This document shows positions 13,101 to 25,277 of a DNA stretch of 64,000 bases, one piece after another. Each line of letters begins with the position of its first letter. The first letter of the stretch is position 1. The stretch is from Paraescarpia echinospica (Eukaryota > Annelida > Polychaeta > Sabellida > Siboglinidae), in NCBI GenBank assembly GCA_020002185.1, contig CM034543.1, positions 1,665,033-1,729,032 of the forward strand, in the 5' to 3' direction. Position numbers and translations under genes: made by a program. Under the pieces are notes generated by a model. It was not told where the DNA came from, ran no database searches, and saw only the letters and a program-made list of their open reading frames with translations.

Positions 13101-14618
13101 CTGTGTATTCTGCCATTGTGTCGTGTGAGTAGGACGCCACGACACGTGTGAACTGTCTCACAACATCGTGTACAGACGGCGATCTGTCCCATCCAAACAT
13201 CTTGGATATGTCCTCCTTCGCCCTACATCGCACGATTGGTACAACACTGCCGACGATGCAAGCCCAGTCGTACGACTTGACATCTGCTGCTGCGTGGACC
13301 ACATCTCCAGTATACACCTCCAAGCCGACCGGAAACTGCTCCGACATATCAGTGCACACAGGCACCCAGGCAACATCTTTCAGGCAATCAACCAGTCGCG
13401 TGCCATTCACTTCTTCCCGCAGCAGGTCACAGTTGATGGCGAGAAACTTCAGTAGTGTTTTAGCTTTCTGCCTTGTGGCGTCAGCCAGTGTGTCACGCAT
13501 GTTTGCAATATGTCTTGCCTTGAACAGAATGTCTTTGGCAGACAAGTCGCCGGCAGTCTTCATCCCCATCTTCCGCAGGATAATCAGACTCTCAGGCGAG
13601 TCATAGAATGCACCTGGGAAATGGTTGTCTTCGCCCACAAACAGTGCCTGTAGGGTAGCATCGGTGGGATCATAAACTGAACTTGATAACATTACTTGCC
13701 CGGCCTTAGAGGTGACGAATGGAATATCAGCGAGGTGACGCAGAAGTTGTGGGTCATCACGCTGCAGCATCTTGATGTTGTCAAACACGTAGTGCATGCA
13801 CTTCTGCACGTCCTCTGGCATCAGGCGCCTGTTCCTCATCTCAGGCAGGACGTAGTCTTTGATGAAGCTCACATCGTTAAGGATTTCCACCCCGAGTGTC
13901 GTCGCTGCCGACCTCTCCTCGCTGGTGGACACGTCGATGAATGCTTCCTCCAGTGTGACGATACTGTGACTAGCGTGCGCCTTCTTCACTTCTGCCGCCG
14001 ACACAAACTGTGGCTGGTCGGGCGTCGAACAAGTGCTCTTGAACAGGGGCAGTCTACGCAGGAACTCCTTGTGTCTCTCTTCAATGGTCTCACGGTGTAT
14101 CGTCCCGATCAGTGCAAGTAGTTCCAGCTTCTCCTTCTCTGTCGTCTTGTCACGGAAGACAGTGATCACGTCAGTCTTCGTGCTTGTCGTGAACATCGCA
14201 TCAACCACGTTCTCTGTCAATGGAGGCCGCACGAAGCTGCCAACGACAGCCGTATGACAACGCACGTGTTCAGCCAGTCTGTCTACCACGGTGACACCAA
14301 CTAGCTCCAGACAGTGACTCAGACCAGGACTCAACGTAACACCATACTCACTGCGCAGGATGACCGATGACGGCAATGTGAGTGGCACTACTTTGTCGTC
14401 ACCCAGGGGAAGGAGAGGCAAGCTAAGGAAGGACGACAGATCGGTGGGATGTTGTCGATGCAGGTAGATCCATACACGTTCCAGCCAATCTCTGGAAGGG
14501 TGTAGCTGGCTGGCGTCCATCATGTGAAGAGCACCTGTCTTGTACCATGACTTGGGGATGACCTGCTTGATCAAGTCGACCATGACACGAGGATCGAGGT
14601 ATCTCAGTTGGTGGCAGC
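4102..14618 (-). CDS. Sacsin-like protein, giant last coding exon, copy A (intact)
   Basis: Sacsin-family proteins are very large proteins that carry repeated HSP90-type ATPase modules (SIRPT) and are linked to protein quality control. This 10,517-nt exon is open throughout. It starts after a TTGTAG acceptor (14,619-14,620) whose phase matches the exon ending at 14,916, and it stops with TGA at 4,102-4,104. It carries the second and third ATPase modules. The N-box ELVQNADDAGA lies near 12,300-12,330 with GRFGLGFN near 12,070-12,100, and ELIQNADDAGA lies near 9,105-9,140 with GQYGIGFN near 8,900. Each module is followed by LPVHING and NRR motifs typical of sacsin. The protein ends soon after a Gly-Glu-Tyr-Val-Gly-Tyr segment. 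No J domain or HEPN domain follows, unlike human sacsin. No 5' exons for this copy are visible between it and copy B, so it is either joined by long-range splicing, orphaned, or misplaced by assembly. Confidence 0.93.
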
Positions 14619-14915
14619 CTACAACACAAGTAAACAATCATTCAACATAAAATACTCGAAAAGTAACACAACCTTGTAGAAATGTACAAATGCAAACACA
14701 CACGCACGCACGTACAGGTGCTCACACGCGCGCGCACACACACACATGCAGATACAGGAAAGCACGCACGAACACGCACACACAATATATTGCGTGAATG
14801 GTTCGATCTGACAGGTAAAAGTGTGTCGGCGACGATGATGATGCCGCTGGCTGTCGTACCTGCAATAGATAGTATACTGACATGTACATGTGTTTATACA
14901 AACATTTTTACATAC
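14619..14915 (-). other. Intron between the two 3' coding exons (copy A)
   Basis: This is a 297-bp GT-AG intron, with donor GTATGT at 14,915 and acceptor TTGTAG at 14,619. It contains a CA/CG-rich stretch at 14,690-14,790. Copy B has an intron of the same length at 41,234-41,530. The join is phase 1 (G|GC, glycine). Confidence 0.9.
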
Positions 14916-16511
14916 CTTCATCGACAACCTGGGTGAGTGTTCGCAGAAGTCCCCCACTCAAGTCGTCAGCAAGCAGACGATGCTCCAGACCAGGCAGCAG
15001 ATTCCTTGGACACTCTTCATTGGCTAGGAACACTGTCTCCATACCCTGGCTGAAGTACGTGAACTCGCCATTGGCAAGGGGTAACAGCTTCAGATCTGCC
15101 AGGTCACGGAAGTCTCCATCCTTCAACAGGTAGTGAAGCAAAAGCAATTTCTGCGCTGCCTTCAAATGGTCATATGCCTGGATGTGGTGACGCATTGTAG
15201 TACGCACATACGTCGGCGTGATCTTCTGTAACTGGCATGATGTGAACTGTTCCAGTGCGTGCAGGAAGTACATCGGCACAGTAACAACGGGTATGTTTGC
15301 TGCCAGCAGTATGTCAACCACTTGCTTCCTAGTGTTGGTGTCTTCTGCGAGGCAGTCAAACACAGCCTGGCTGGTGGGTATCCACTTACCACCATCAAGA
15401 TGTGTGTGGAAGACGGCATTCTGCTCGAAGAGTTGCACGAAGAAAGGCTTCAGAACAATCGACCATTTCTCATCGACTTTCTCCAGATCTGGCACTGCGG
15501 CGTAGACGTCTTGGACAGACAGTGTTGTGGAGGCCTGACTGGTGCGAATGGCTGATGTCATCAGTTCGTCATAGCACCGAGGAACGAATTGAGAGAGCAG
15601 GCATTGGTTCCACTGCAGACTCTTGTCTGAACTGATACTCTGTCCTGTCGATGGCCACCTCAGATGACGTCGATTCTGACTCACGGCGAAGTAGCCATTG
15701 ATGTGCACAGGAAGACCTGTGGAACTCTTCTGTTCAACAGCCAAAGGAAGGACACAAAACACCTGTCCATACAGCTCTACACTTGTGCTCGGTTCAAGCA
15801 CGTCTTCTGTTTCTCTGCTCTGTTTCAACTCCATGGCTACACCAACCAAGGGCATGAAGCCCAACTTCGGGTCTCGTTGCAATGTCTTCAGCTCCACTGA
15901 CACATCCCCTCCTCCGTACATCTCAGTGACCAACAGTCGACGGACGTCTGTCTGGTTGCTGCCACCTTGCTTGTACTCAACCGTCTCCACCTCCATGAGG
16001 TAAGTCGTCTTGATCGAGGTTGCAGGAGTTCGATCTTTGGTGATGGCCGCCAAGAACTGACTACGGTGACATCTCACAGACTCAAGACACGACTCAGCTA
16101 TTCGCACACAGAAGACAGGTTGGGACATATCTTCCCCTGCAGCTCTCGTGCATAGAATGATCTCCTCCAGATGCTTCAGGAAGACCAAGACGAGGTAGGC
16201 ATTGCTCTCGAAGGAACTGAACAATTCCATCACCTTCTCATGTGTATAGACGTGATCGGAGAGTGGAGATGCTTTTTGGCGTATGGGAAAGCGGAACATA
16301 GTTCCATTGAAGCTGCTTTCATCAATTGATGTCTGCGAGCAGTTGAAGATGCCGCGGTAGGGGTCAAACTGGTGCTGGAGACGACGGACTTCTGTCTTCT
16401 GAGTGGCCAAATTCCAGGTGAAACCCGAGGTCAAGCTACCTTTGACCTGGAAGTACTTCTCGTGTGGATCAATGATGAAGAGTCGGTTGCCACTCAGTAC
16501 GCTTGGCAGGT
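14916..16511 (-). CDS. Sacsin-like protein, exon with the rest of SIRPT module 1, copy A
   Basis: This 1,596-nt exon starts after the acceptor CCCGTAG and ends at the donor G|GTATGT. It begins with two bases that complete an Asp codon (MT-D-LPSVLSG) when joined to an exon ending like 49,932. It therefore continues the first ATPase module immediately after the glycine-rich [10 protein letters not shown] motif found at 49.9 kb. It contains IIDPHEKYFQ and, later, GLPVHINGYFAVSQNRR, both hallmarks of sacsin repeats. Its translation looks identical to copy B over the full exon. Methionine at 16,530 lies upstream of the acceptor in intron sequence and is not a likely start. Confidence 0.93.
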
Positions 16512-16529
16512 CTACGGGAAGAAATGTCA

Positions 16530-16942
16530 ATTATACTGTACATAACTCACTCTAGAAGACATCAGTAGATGGGCAGATATGAGAACACCAGTAGAATATG
16601 ACCAACTGACAGATGCAATAAATATTGGTAGATCTGATGGTTTCAATTATGTTTCAAGTGACTGTCCCCTGGGACCAGTATTGAGTCATATAGAGGACGG
16701 TGATATAACAAGCCGTGTACTGATATCAGGGGATGATACAAAAGGGTTTTGATCAATTACAACAATGGCTGACTGGCAGCTAGATGACAACAGATAGTAA
16801 TAGATGGGAATCTTCAACATGAAAATCTGTCTTGAATGGCCCCATTACGATCAATATTTACATATGTACTGAATGATGACAGGATAGTATTAAACGTTGC
16901 GGACACTGCTGAATTATGTTGAAAGATTAAACATGATGGATA
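16530..16942 (+). mobile_element. CR1-like LINE remnant (left part), copy A
   Basis: Decayed plus-strand sequence in the upstream intron. About 16,660-16,755 reads as a damaged RT region: Gly-Pro-Val-Leu-Ser in place of the usual PQGSVLGP, then Gly-Asp-Asp-Thr-Lys in place of FADDTK. It matches the same region of the fuller element near 55,420-55,520. The remnant stops where the TIR element begins at 16,943. It is copied at 43,145-43,557. Confidence 0.65.
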
Positions 16943-18215
16943 TGGGTAAGTTCACCAGTTGGCAAACCTTTCAGCATGTTGATTTCATGTGCATTGTTTA
17001 TAATAATTGCTGCCAAGGATGACAAGCATTTCACACCAAATGATACATTATAGTTGGTAGATGTATTAGACATAAAAGTAGCCTTGATGTAGCAACCGTT
17101 TATTTGTAAGTGCACATCTCTCGTCGCAGAAGGCTGATTTTGCAAGCCTAATTTGTGACATCGAAATAGGGTAAATTTAGTTTTAGTGCCAAGCTGTGAA
17201 TGAAACAACATGCATTCTATTTGCTGCATCCTGGCATAGTTCAATGTGTGTATTAGTTGGATCCAACAAAAATATGGGATACCATGTGTAGCACTGATAG
17301 TGGCCTGCAAACTTGTGGTTGCACGTGTAACACGTAGTGTCCACATTGGTTACACTTTCAACCACATACCTATATCCATATTTTTAGGATAACACTTGCT
17401 TTACACTTATCACACAGAAAGGGCATCATATATACATTATTACATCAGCAGTGAGTTTAACAATATTGCATTTGAAATGTACCAAACAGTTTTGGGAGTT
17501 TTGGTATTTATTGTGTCCTCAAATAGATGTTACACGTGCAATCATGCATCACACCTGACAGCTGCAACACTGTGTCATCTTTCAAGATAATGTGTATCTA
17601 GTGTGCAGAGACTGGCAGATAGCATCATATCATGATGTCATTGGCCTCTTTTCAAAAACAGCAAGCAATGTACAGTGAGGGTAAGTTTGGTATCTTCAGT
17701 TGTTACCAGCGCAACCTTGTTACACGTGAACCATTAATACACATATATTAATTTGGAAGATTTCTATGTGAACCTGTATTTGTGATTATGTTGACCTTAT
17801 TGGTGGCTAGCAATCTGGTGACTTTGATGGAAATATCACCACCTGTTGTTTCTGCCTGGTACACCATCTAATGGACACCAGTGATATTTGGTGTCCATTG
17901 TTACACGTACAACCCTATCACTCAGTATATTTTTCATTGAAGCCCAAATTATTGGGACTTTGTAATGAGTACTAAGATACATAATTCTACTTTTAAGAGT
18001 GGTTGTAGCTGATGTAGTGATGCTACCATGGTGCAATACATTGTTTGCATAATGTTTGTGTCCATGTTACATGCACAACCTTTGTGTATTGTATTGCTCC
18101 TGTACCATTTTTTTTCATATTTGGAAAAGTTAATCACTGCATTAGTGGGCCTATTACATGTGTTATTAGTTCCTTAAACATGTATTTGCCTCACAAGATT
18201 ATGCCGACTAGCATA
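16943..18215. mobile_element. TIR element, copy A, cut by the assembly gap
   Basis: It begins with TGGGTAAGTTCACCAGTTGG just after TA, exactly as at 43,558. It keeps the repeated motif TGTTACACGTGCAAYC (for example near 17,530, and in reverse near 17,318-17,333). The right end is lost in the gap at 18,216. See the complete copy at 43,558-45,240. Confidence 0.75.
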
Positions 18216-19215
18216 NNNNNNNNNNNNNNNNNNNNNNNNNNNNNNNNNNNNNNNNNNNNNNNNNNNNNNNNNNNNNNNNNNNNNNNNNNNNNNNNNNNNN
18301 NNNNNNNNNNNNNNNNNNNNNNNNNNNNNNNNNNNNNNNNNNNNNNNNNNNNNNNNNNNNNNNNNNNNNNNNNNNNNNNNNNNNNNNNNNNNNNNNNNNN
18401 NNNNNNNNNNNNNNNNNNNNNNNNNNNNNNNNNNNNNNNNNNNNNNNNNNNNNNNNNNNNNNNNNNNNNNNNNNNNNNNNNNNNNNNNNNNNNNNNNNNN
18501 NNNNNNNNNNNNNNNNNNNNNNNNNNNNNNNNNNNNNNNNNNNNNNNNNNNNNNNNNNNNNNNNNNNNNNNNNNNNNNNNNNNNNNNNNNNNNNNNNNNN
18601 NNNNNNNNNNNNNNNNNNNNNNNNNNNNNNNNNNNNNNNNNNNNNNNNNNNNNNNNNNNNNNNNNNNNNNNNNNNNNNNNNNNNNNNNNNNNNNNNNNNN
18701 NNNNNNNNNNNNNNNNNNNNNNNNNNNNNNNNNNNNNNNNNNNNNNNNNNNNNNNNNNNNNNNNNNNNNNNNNNNNNNNNNNNNNNNNNNNNNNNNNNNN
18801 NNNNNNNNNNNNNNNNNNNNNNNNNNNNNNNNNNNNNNNNNNNNNNNNNNNNNNNNNNNNNNNNNNNNNNNNNNNNNNNNNNNNNNNNNNNNNNNNNNNN
18901 NNNNNNNNNNNNNNNNNNNNNNNNNNNNNNNNNNNNNNNNNNNNNNNNNNNNNNNNNNNNNNNNNNNNNNNNNNNNNNNNNNNNNNNNNNNNNNNNNNNN
19001 NNNNNNNNNNNNNNNNNNNNNNNNNNNNNNNNNNNNNNNNNNNNNNNNNNNNNNNNNNNNNNNNNNNNNNNNNNNNNNNNNNNNNNNNNNNNNNNNNNNN
19101 NNNNNNNNNNNNNNNNNNNNNNNNNNNNNNNNNNNNNNNNNNNNNNNNNNNNNNNNNNNNNNNNNNNNNNNNNNNNNNNNNNNNNNNNNNNNNNNNNNNN
19201 NNNNNNNNNNNNNNN
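18216..19215. other. Assembly gap (1,000 N)
   Basis: Exactly 1,000 N. To the left is the duplicated intron with the TIR element; to the right is the minisatellite. The round length suggests a placeholder, so the true distance is unknown. Missing copy-A 5' exons could lie here. Confidence 0.99.
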
Positions 19216-22200
19216 TTGTAACCTGCCAACCATATCAGATTGTTATATGACAGGATGTAAAAAGTGTTGTAACCTGCCAACCATATCAGATTGTTATATG
19301 ACAGGATGTAATCAGTGTTGTAACCTGCCAACCATATCAGATTATTATATAACAGGATGTAATCAGTGCTGTAACCTGCCAACCATATCATATTATTATA
19401 TGACATGATGTAATCAGTGCTGTAACCTGCCAACCATATGACAGGATGTAATCAGTTTTGTAACCTGCCAACCATATCAGATTATTATATGACAGGATGT
19501 AATCAGTGATGTAACCTGCCTGCCGTATGACAGGATGTAATCAGTGTTGCAACATGCCAACCATATGACAGTACGTAATCAGTGTTGTAACCTGCCAACC
19601 ATATGACAGGATGTAATCAGTGTTGTAACCTGCCAACCATATGACAAGATGTAATCAGTGTTGTAACCTGCCAAACATATCAGATTGTTATATGACAGGA
19701 TGGAATCAGTGCTGTAACCTGCCAACCATATGACAGGATGTAATCAGTGCTGTAACCTGCCAACCATATCAGATTGTTATATGACAGGATGTAATCAGTG
19801 TTGTAACCTGCCAACCATATGACAGGATGTAATCAGTGTTGTAACCTGCCAACCATATCAGATTGTTATATGACAGGATGTAATCAGTGTTGTAACCTGC
19901 CAACCCTATCAGATTGTTATATGACAGGATGTAATAAGTGTTGTAACCTGCCAACCATATCAGATTGTTATATGACAGGATGTAATCAGTGTTGTAACCT
20001 GCCACCCATATCAGATTGTTATATGACAGGATGTAATCAGTGTTGTAATCTACCACCCATATCAGATTATTATATAACAGGATGTAGTCAGTGCTGTAAC
20101 CTGCCAACCATATCATATTATTATATGACAGGATGTAATCAGTGCTGTAACCTGCCAACCATATGAAAGGATGTAATCAGTGTTGTAACCTTCCAACCAT
20201 ATCAGATTATTATATGACAGGATGTAATCAGTGCTGTAACCTGCCAACCATATCAGATTATTATATGACAGGATGTAATCAGTGTTGTAACCTGCCAACC
20301 ATATGACAGGATGTAATCAGTGCTGTAACCTGCCAACCATATCATATTATTATATGACAGGATGTAATCAGTGCTGTAACCTGCCAACCATATGAAAGGA
20401 TGTAATCAGTGTTGTAACCTTCCAACCATATCAGATTATTATATGACAGGATGTAATCAGTGCTGTAACCTGCCAACCATATCAGATTATTATATGACAG
20501 GATGTAATCAGTGTTGTAGCCTGCCAACCATATGACAGGATGTAATCAGTGCTGTAACCTGCCAACCATATGACAGGATGTAATCAGTGTTGTAACCTGC
20601 CAACCATATCAGATTGTTATATGACAGGATGTAATCAGTGTTGTAACCTGCCAACCATATCAGATTATTATATGACAGGATGTAGTCAGTGCTGTAACCT
20701 GCCAACCATATCAGATTATTATATGACAGGATGTAGTCAGTGCTGTAACCTGCCAACCATATCAGATTATTATATGACAGGATGTATTCAGTGTTGTAAC
20801 CTGCCAACCATATGAGAGGATGTAATCAGTGCTGTAACCTGCCAACCATATGACAGGAAGTAATCAGTGTTGTAACCTGCCAACCATATCAGATTGTTAT
20901 ATGACAGGATGTAATCAGTGTTGTAACCTGCCAACCATATCAGATTGTTATATGACAGGATGTAATCAGTGTTGTAATCTGCCAACCATATCAGATTATT
21001 ATATAACAGGATGTAATCAGTGCTGTAACCTGCCAACCATATCATATTATTATATGACAGGATGTAATCAGTGCTGTAACCTGCCAATCATATGACAGGA
21101 TGTAATCAGTGTTGTAACCTGCCAACCATATGTCAAGATGTAATCAGTGTTGTAACCTGCCAACCATATCAGATTGTTATATGACAGGATGTAATCAGTG
21201 TTGTAACCTGCCAACCATATCAGATTATTATATGACAGGATGTAATCAGTGTTGTTACCTGCCAACCATATGACAGGATGTAATCAGTGCTGTAACCTGC
21301 CAACCATATGACAGGATGTAATCAGTGTTGTAACATGCTAATCATATCAGATTGTTATATGACAGGATGTAATCAGTGTTGTAACCTGCCAACCATATGA
21401 CAAGATGTAATCAGTGTTGTAACCAGCCAACCATATCAGATTGTTATATGACAGGATGTAATCAGTGTTGTAACCTGCCAACCATATCAGATTATTATAT
21501 GACAGGATGTAATCAGTGCTGTGACCTGCCAACCATATCAGATTATTATATGACAGGATCTAATCAGTGTTGTAACCTGCCAACCATATGACAGGATGTA
21601 ATCAGTGCTGTAACCTGCCAACCATATGACAGGATGTAATCAGTGTTGTAACCTGCCAACCATATCAGATTGTTATATGACAGGATGTAATCAGTGTTGT
21701 AACCTGCCAACCATATCAGATTGTTATATGACAGGATGTAAAAATTGTTGTAACCTGCCAACCATATCAGATTGTTATATGACAGGATGTAATCAGTGTT
21801 GTAACCTGCCAACCATATCAGATTATTATATAACAGGATGTAATCAGTGCTGTAACCTGCCAACCATATCATATTATTATATGACATGATGTAATCAGTG
21901 CTGTAACCTGCCAACCATATGACAGGATGTAATCAGTTTTGTAACCTGCCAACCATATCAGATTATTATATGACAGGATGTAATCAGTGATGTAACCTGC
22001 CTGCCATATGACAGGATGTAATCAGTGTTGCAACATGCCAACCATATGACAGTACGTAATCAGTGTTGTAACCTGCCAACCATATGACAGGATGTAATCA
22101 GTGTTGTAACCTGCCAACCATATGACAAGATGTAATCAGTGTTGTAACCTGCCAAACATATCAGATTGTTATATGACAGGATGGAATCAGTGCTGTAACC

Positions 22201-24222
22201 TGCCAACCATATGACAGGATGTAATCAGTGCTGTAACCTGCCAACCATATCAGATTGTTATATGACAGGATGTAATCAGTGTTGTAACCTGCCAACCATA
22301 TGACAGGATGTAATCAGTGTTGTAACCTGCCAACCATATCAGATTGTTATATGACAGGATGTAATCAGTGTTGTAACCTGCCAACCATATCAGATTGTTA
22401 TATGACAGGATGTAATCAGTGTTGTAACCTGCCAACCATATCAGATTGTTATATGACAGGATGTAATAAGTGTTGTAACCTGCCAACCATATCAGATTGT
22501 TATATGACAGGATGTAATCAGTGTTGTAACCTGCCACCCATATCAGATTGTTATATGACAGGATGTAATCAGTGTTGTAATCTACCACCCATATCAGATT
22601 ATTATATAACAGGATGTAGTCAGTGCTGTAACCTGCCAACCATATCATATTATTATATGACAGGATGTAATCAGTGCTGTAACCTGCCAACCATATGAAA
22701 GGATGTAATCAGTGTTGTAACCTTCCAACCATATCAGATTATTATATGACAGGATGTAATCAGTGCTGTAACCTGCCAACCATATCAGATTATTATATGA
22801 CAGGATGTAATCAGTGTTGTAACCTGCCAACCATATGACAGGATGTAATCAGTGCTGTAACCTGCCAACCATATGACAGGATGTAATCAGTGTTGTAACC
22901 TGCCAACCATATCAGATTGTTATATGACAGGATGTAATCAGTGTTGTAACCTGCCAACCATATCAGATTGTTATATGACAGGATGTAAAAAGTGTTGTAA
23001 CCTGCCAACCATATCAGATTGTTATATGACAGGATGTAATCAGTGTTGTAACCTGCCAACCATATCAGATTTTTATATGACAGGATGTAATCAGTGTTGT
23101 AATCTGCCAACCATATCAGATTATTATATAACAGGATGTAATCAGTGCTGTAACCTGCCAACCATATGACTGGATGTAATCAGTGCTGTAACCTGCCAAC
23201 CATATGACAGGATGTAATCAGTGTTGTAACCTGCCAACCATATCAAATTGTTATATGACAGGATGTAATTAGTGCTGTAACCTGCCAACCATATCAGATT
23301 GTTATATGACAGGATGTAATCAGTGTTGTAACCTGCCAACCATATCAGATTGTTATATGACAGGAAGTAATCATTGTTGTAACCTGCCAACCATATCAGA
23401 TTATTATATGACAGGATGTAATCAGTGTTGTAACCTGCCAACCATATCATATTATTATATGACAGGATGTAATCTGTGCTGTAACCTACCAACCATATCA
23501 GATTACTATATGACAGGATGTAATCAGTGTTGTAACGTGCCAACCATATCAGATTATTATATGACAGGATGTAATCAGTGCTGTAACCTGCCAACCATAT
23601 CAGATTGTTATATGACAGGATGTAATCAGTGCTGTAACCTGCCAACCATATCAGATTATTATATGACAGGACGTAACCAGTGCTGTAACCTGCCAACCAT
23701 ATCAGATTATTATATGACAGGATGTAATCAGTGTTGTAACCTGCCAACCATATCAAATTGTTTTATGACAGGGTGTAATCAGTGCTGTAACCTGCGAACC
23801 ATATCAAATTGTTATATGACAGGATGTAATCAGTTCTGTAATCTGCCAACCATATCAAATTGTTTTATGACAGGATGTAATCAGTGCTGTAACCTGCCAA
23901 CCATATCAGATTGTTATATGACAGGATGTAATCAGTGTTGTAACCTGCCAACCATATCAAATTGTTATATGACAGGATGTAATCAGTGCTGTAACCTGCC
24001 AACCTTATCAGATTATTATATGACAGGATGTAATCAGTGTTGTAACCTGCCAACCATATCAAATTGTTATATGACAGGATGTAATCAATGCTGTAACCTG
24101 CCAACCATACCAAATTGTTATATGACAGGATGTAATCAGTGCTGTAAACTGCCAACCATATCAAATTGTTTTATGACAGGATGTAATCAGTGTTGTAACC
24201 TGCCAACCATATCTGATTATTT
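19216..24222. repeat. 5-kb minisatellite, 51-bp unit with a 38-bp variant
   Basis: There are about 100 units. The long unit is 51 bp, starting TGTTGTAACCTGCCAACCAT. The short variant lacks 13 bp (CAGATTGTTATAT) and so is 38 bp. Because 51 is a multiple of three, long frames appear on both strands as 17-residue repeats and are broken wherever a 38-bp unit occurs. The right third (23,290-24,222) is almost purely 51-bp units. Larger duplications inside the array: 19,216-20,342 recurs at 21,697-22,874 with one extra 51-bp unit, and 20,113-20,341 is tandemly repeated at 20,342. The left edge is the assembly gap, so the array is probably longer. Confidence 0.97.
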
Positions 24223-24289
24223 TAACGTGCATTTATGGTTACACAGTGCGTTCGCAAGATAATTATTGGATTATGATATATTCGAAGAA

Positions 24290-24590
24290 ATCATCGACGA
24301 AAAAACACATTCCACTGTTTCGGTAGACAGGTGATTCTCTGAAATAACAACGAGGATCAGTTCCTGAACCATCTGATGATGATCTTTCTATCGGCCGACC
24401 GAAAGCGTTCCAACAAGAGATATATTCTAGTCACCATGCCAAACTGGCCACTGGTACTTGACTATCCCCTGTATTCCACCCTAACGTCAAGATAGGTGTA
24501 GAAGACTGGTTTGCCGAGAGTGATGTATGGGTGTTATATGCAATATTTCAAATGATGCAAGCTAAAATGTACCATCTTGGTCCGGTTTAA
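24290..24590 (+). repeat. Dispersed repeat, direct partner of the inverted copy at 1-530
   Basis: Reverse-complement similarity to 1-64 and 179-520, including shared stretches around GGATAGTCAAGTGC and ACCAGTCTTCTACACC. It directly precedes a decayed coding fragment at 24,591 and may be its upstream part. Confidence 0.75.
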
Positions 24591-25260
24591 TTGAAACTAC
24601 CAGCACCATTGATCTCCAGTTCCCCATGCACCGGCAAATTCAATGACACAATAATTCCCATAATAAATTCCTTTGTCAACATGTACGTAACTACCTGTGT
24701 TACTGCCAGTGTTATACGAGTGGATGTTGTATTTGACACCTTCACCAAACAGTCAGTTAAAGAAGCAGTCAGAGAGAAATTAATTGCCAAGAACAGGCCA
24801 ATATGTAAGTTAATTCAACGAGGTTGATGTCCCGTTGCGTAAAGTTTGGAGTCCATCCGTGTCTCTAGATGAAAAAAGTCTGATCTACCTCACTTTCTCA
24901 TCCATTACACGACGGAGCACGGTCAGCACCTGCCCGATGGATGTGAACTCGTCGTAGGTGGGGGATTTCAAGACAACAAAAGTACAAAATCAACTGTTAG
25001 AGATGTCGTGCATTTAAATAAGGAAACAGACACGCGCCTCATGTTACATGCCTTTGGTGCAGTGACAAGCACGTTCAACAGGACAGTCGTCGTGTACATA
25101 GACACACGCGTTTTCCTCTTGTTGCTTCTCTTTATTTGCAACCAGCAAGAATTTGAAGTTTGGATGTTGAGTGGTGCAGCTCACCAAAAGAAAAGTTATT
25201 TGTTCCTGGGTTCCACGCATTAAATTGATAGGTTGCGACTCCACATCACTGGCCGGACTC
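24591..25260 (+). pseudogene. Decayed fragment of a multicopy invertebrate protein family
   Basis: The first frame (24,591-24,827) reads as ordinary protein: VDVVFDTFTKQSVKEAVREK followed by NRPICKLIQ. After a stop and at least two frame changes the similarity continues with HLPDGCELVVGGGFQDNKST, then an open segment at 25,008-25,223 with DTRLMLHAFGAV and a hydrophobic Leu run. From memory this order of motifs (ADTRL-LHA, DTDV-LLL, VWM-AGT) recurs in large uncharacterised, probably transposon-borne, families of marine invertebrates. I cannot name a function. Premature stops and frameshifts make this a relic. Confidence 0.6.
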
Positions 25261-25277
25261 AGTAAGACGAACTATTG

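Larger units (their letters stand above)
3162..18215. repeat. Tandem segmental duplication, copy A
   Basis: This segment aligns with 30,228-44,832 at an offset of about 26.6-27.1 kb. It holds the last two exons of the sacsin-like gene, its 3' flank and part of the upstream intron. The left edge begins near GTAGATAAT at 3,162. The right edge is cut by the gap at 18,216, so the true length is unknown. Similarity is uneven: near-identity from about 9.5 to 18.2 kb and clear divergence at 4.1-8.5 kb. Confidence 0.95.

Noticed and set aside
4126..16155. Many plus-strand frames of 60-150 codons across the sacsin-like exons
   Set aside because: Antisense shadows of a GC-richer coding region; none has recognisable domains, and they shift with the copies.
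14908..16530. Methionine at 16,530 as an independent start for copy A
   Set aside because: It lies 5' of a good acceptor whose phase fits the upstream exon at 49.9 kb, and its codons read intron sequence.
19216..24222. Regularly spaced repeats resembling a CRISPR array
   Set aside because: There are no unique spacers; repeat and spacer are the same throughout, and the context is animal DNA.
23306..24262. 318-codon frame of 17-residue Cys-rich repeats (MTGCNQCCNLPTISDCY) and antisense LAGYNTDYILSYNN repeats
   Set aside because: A 51-bp tandem unit without stops automatically gives long frames on both strands. Frames elsewhere in the array are destroyed by 38-bp units, and there is no flanking gene structure.
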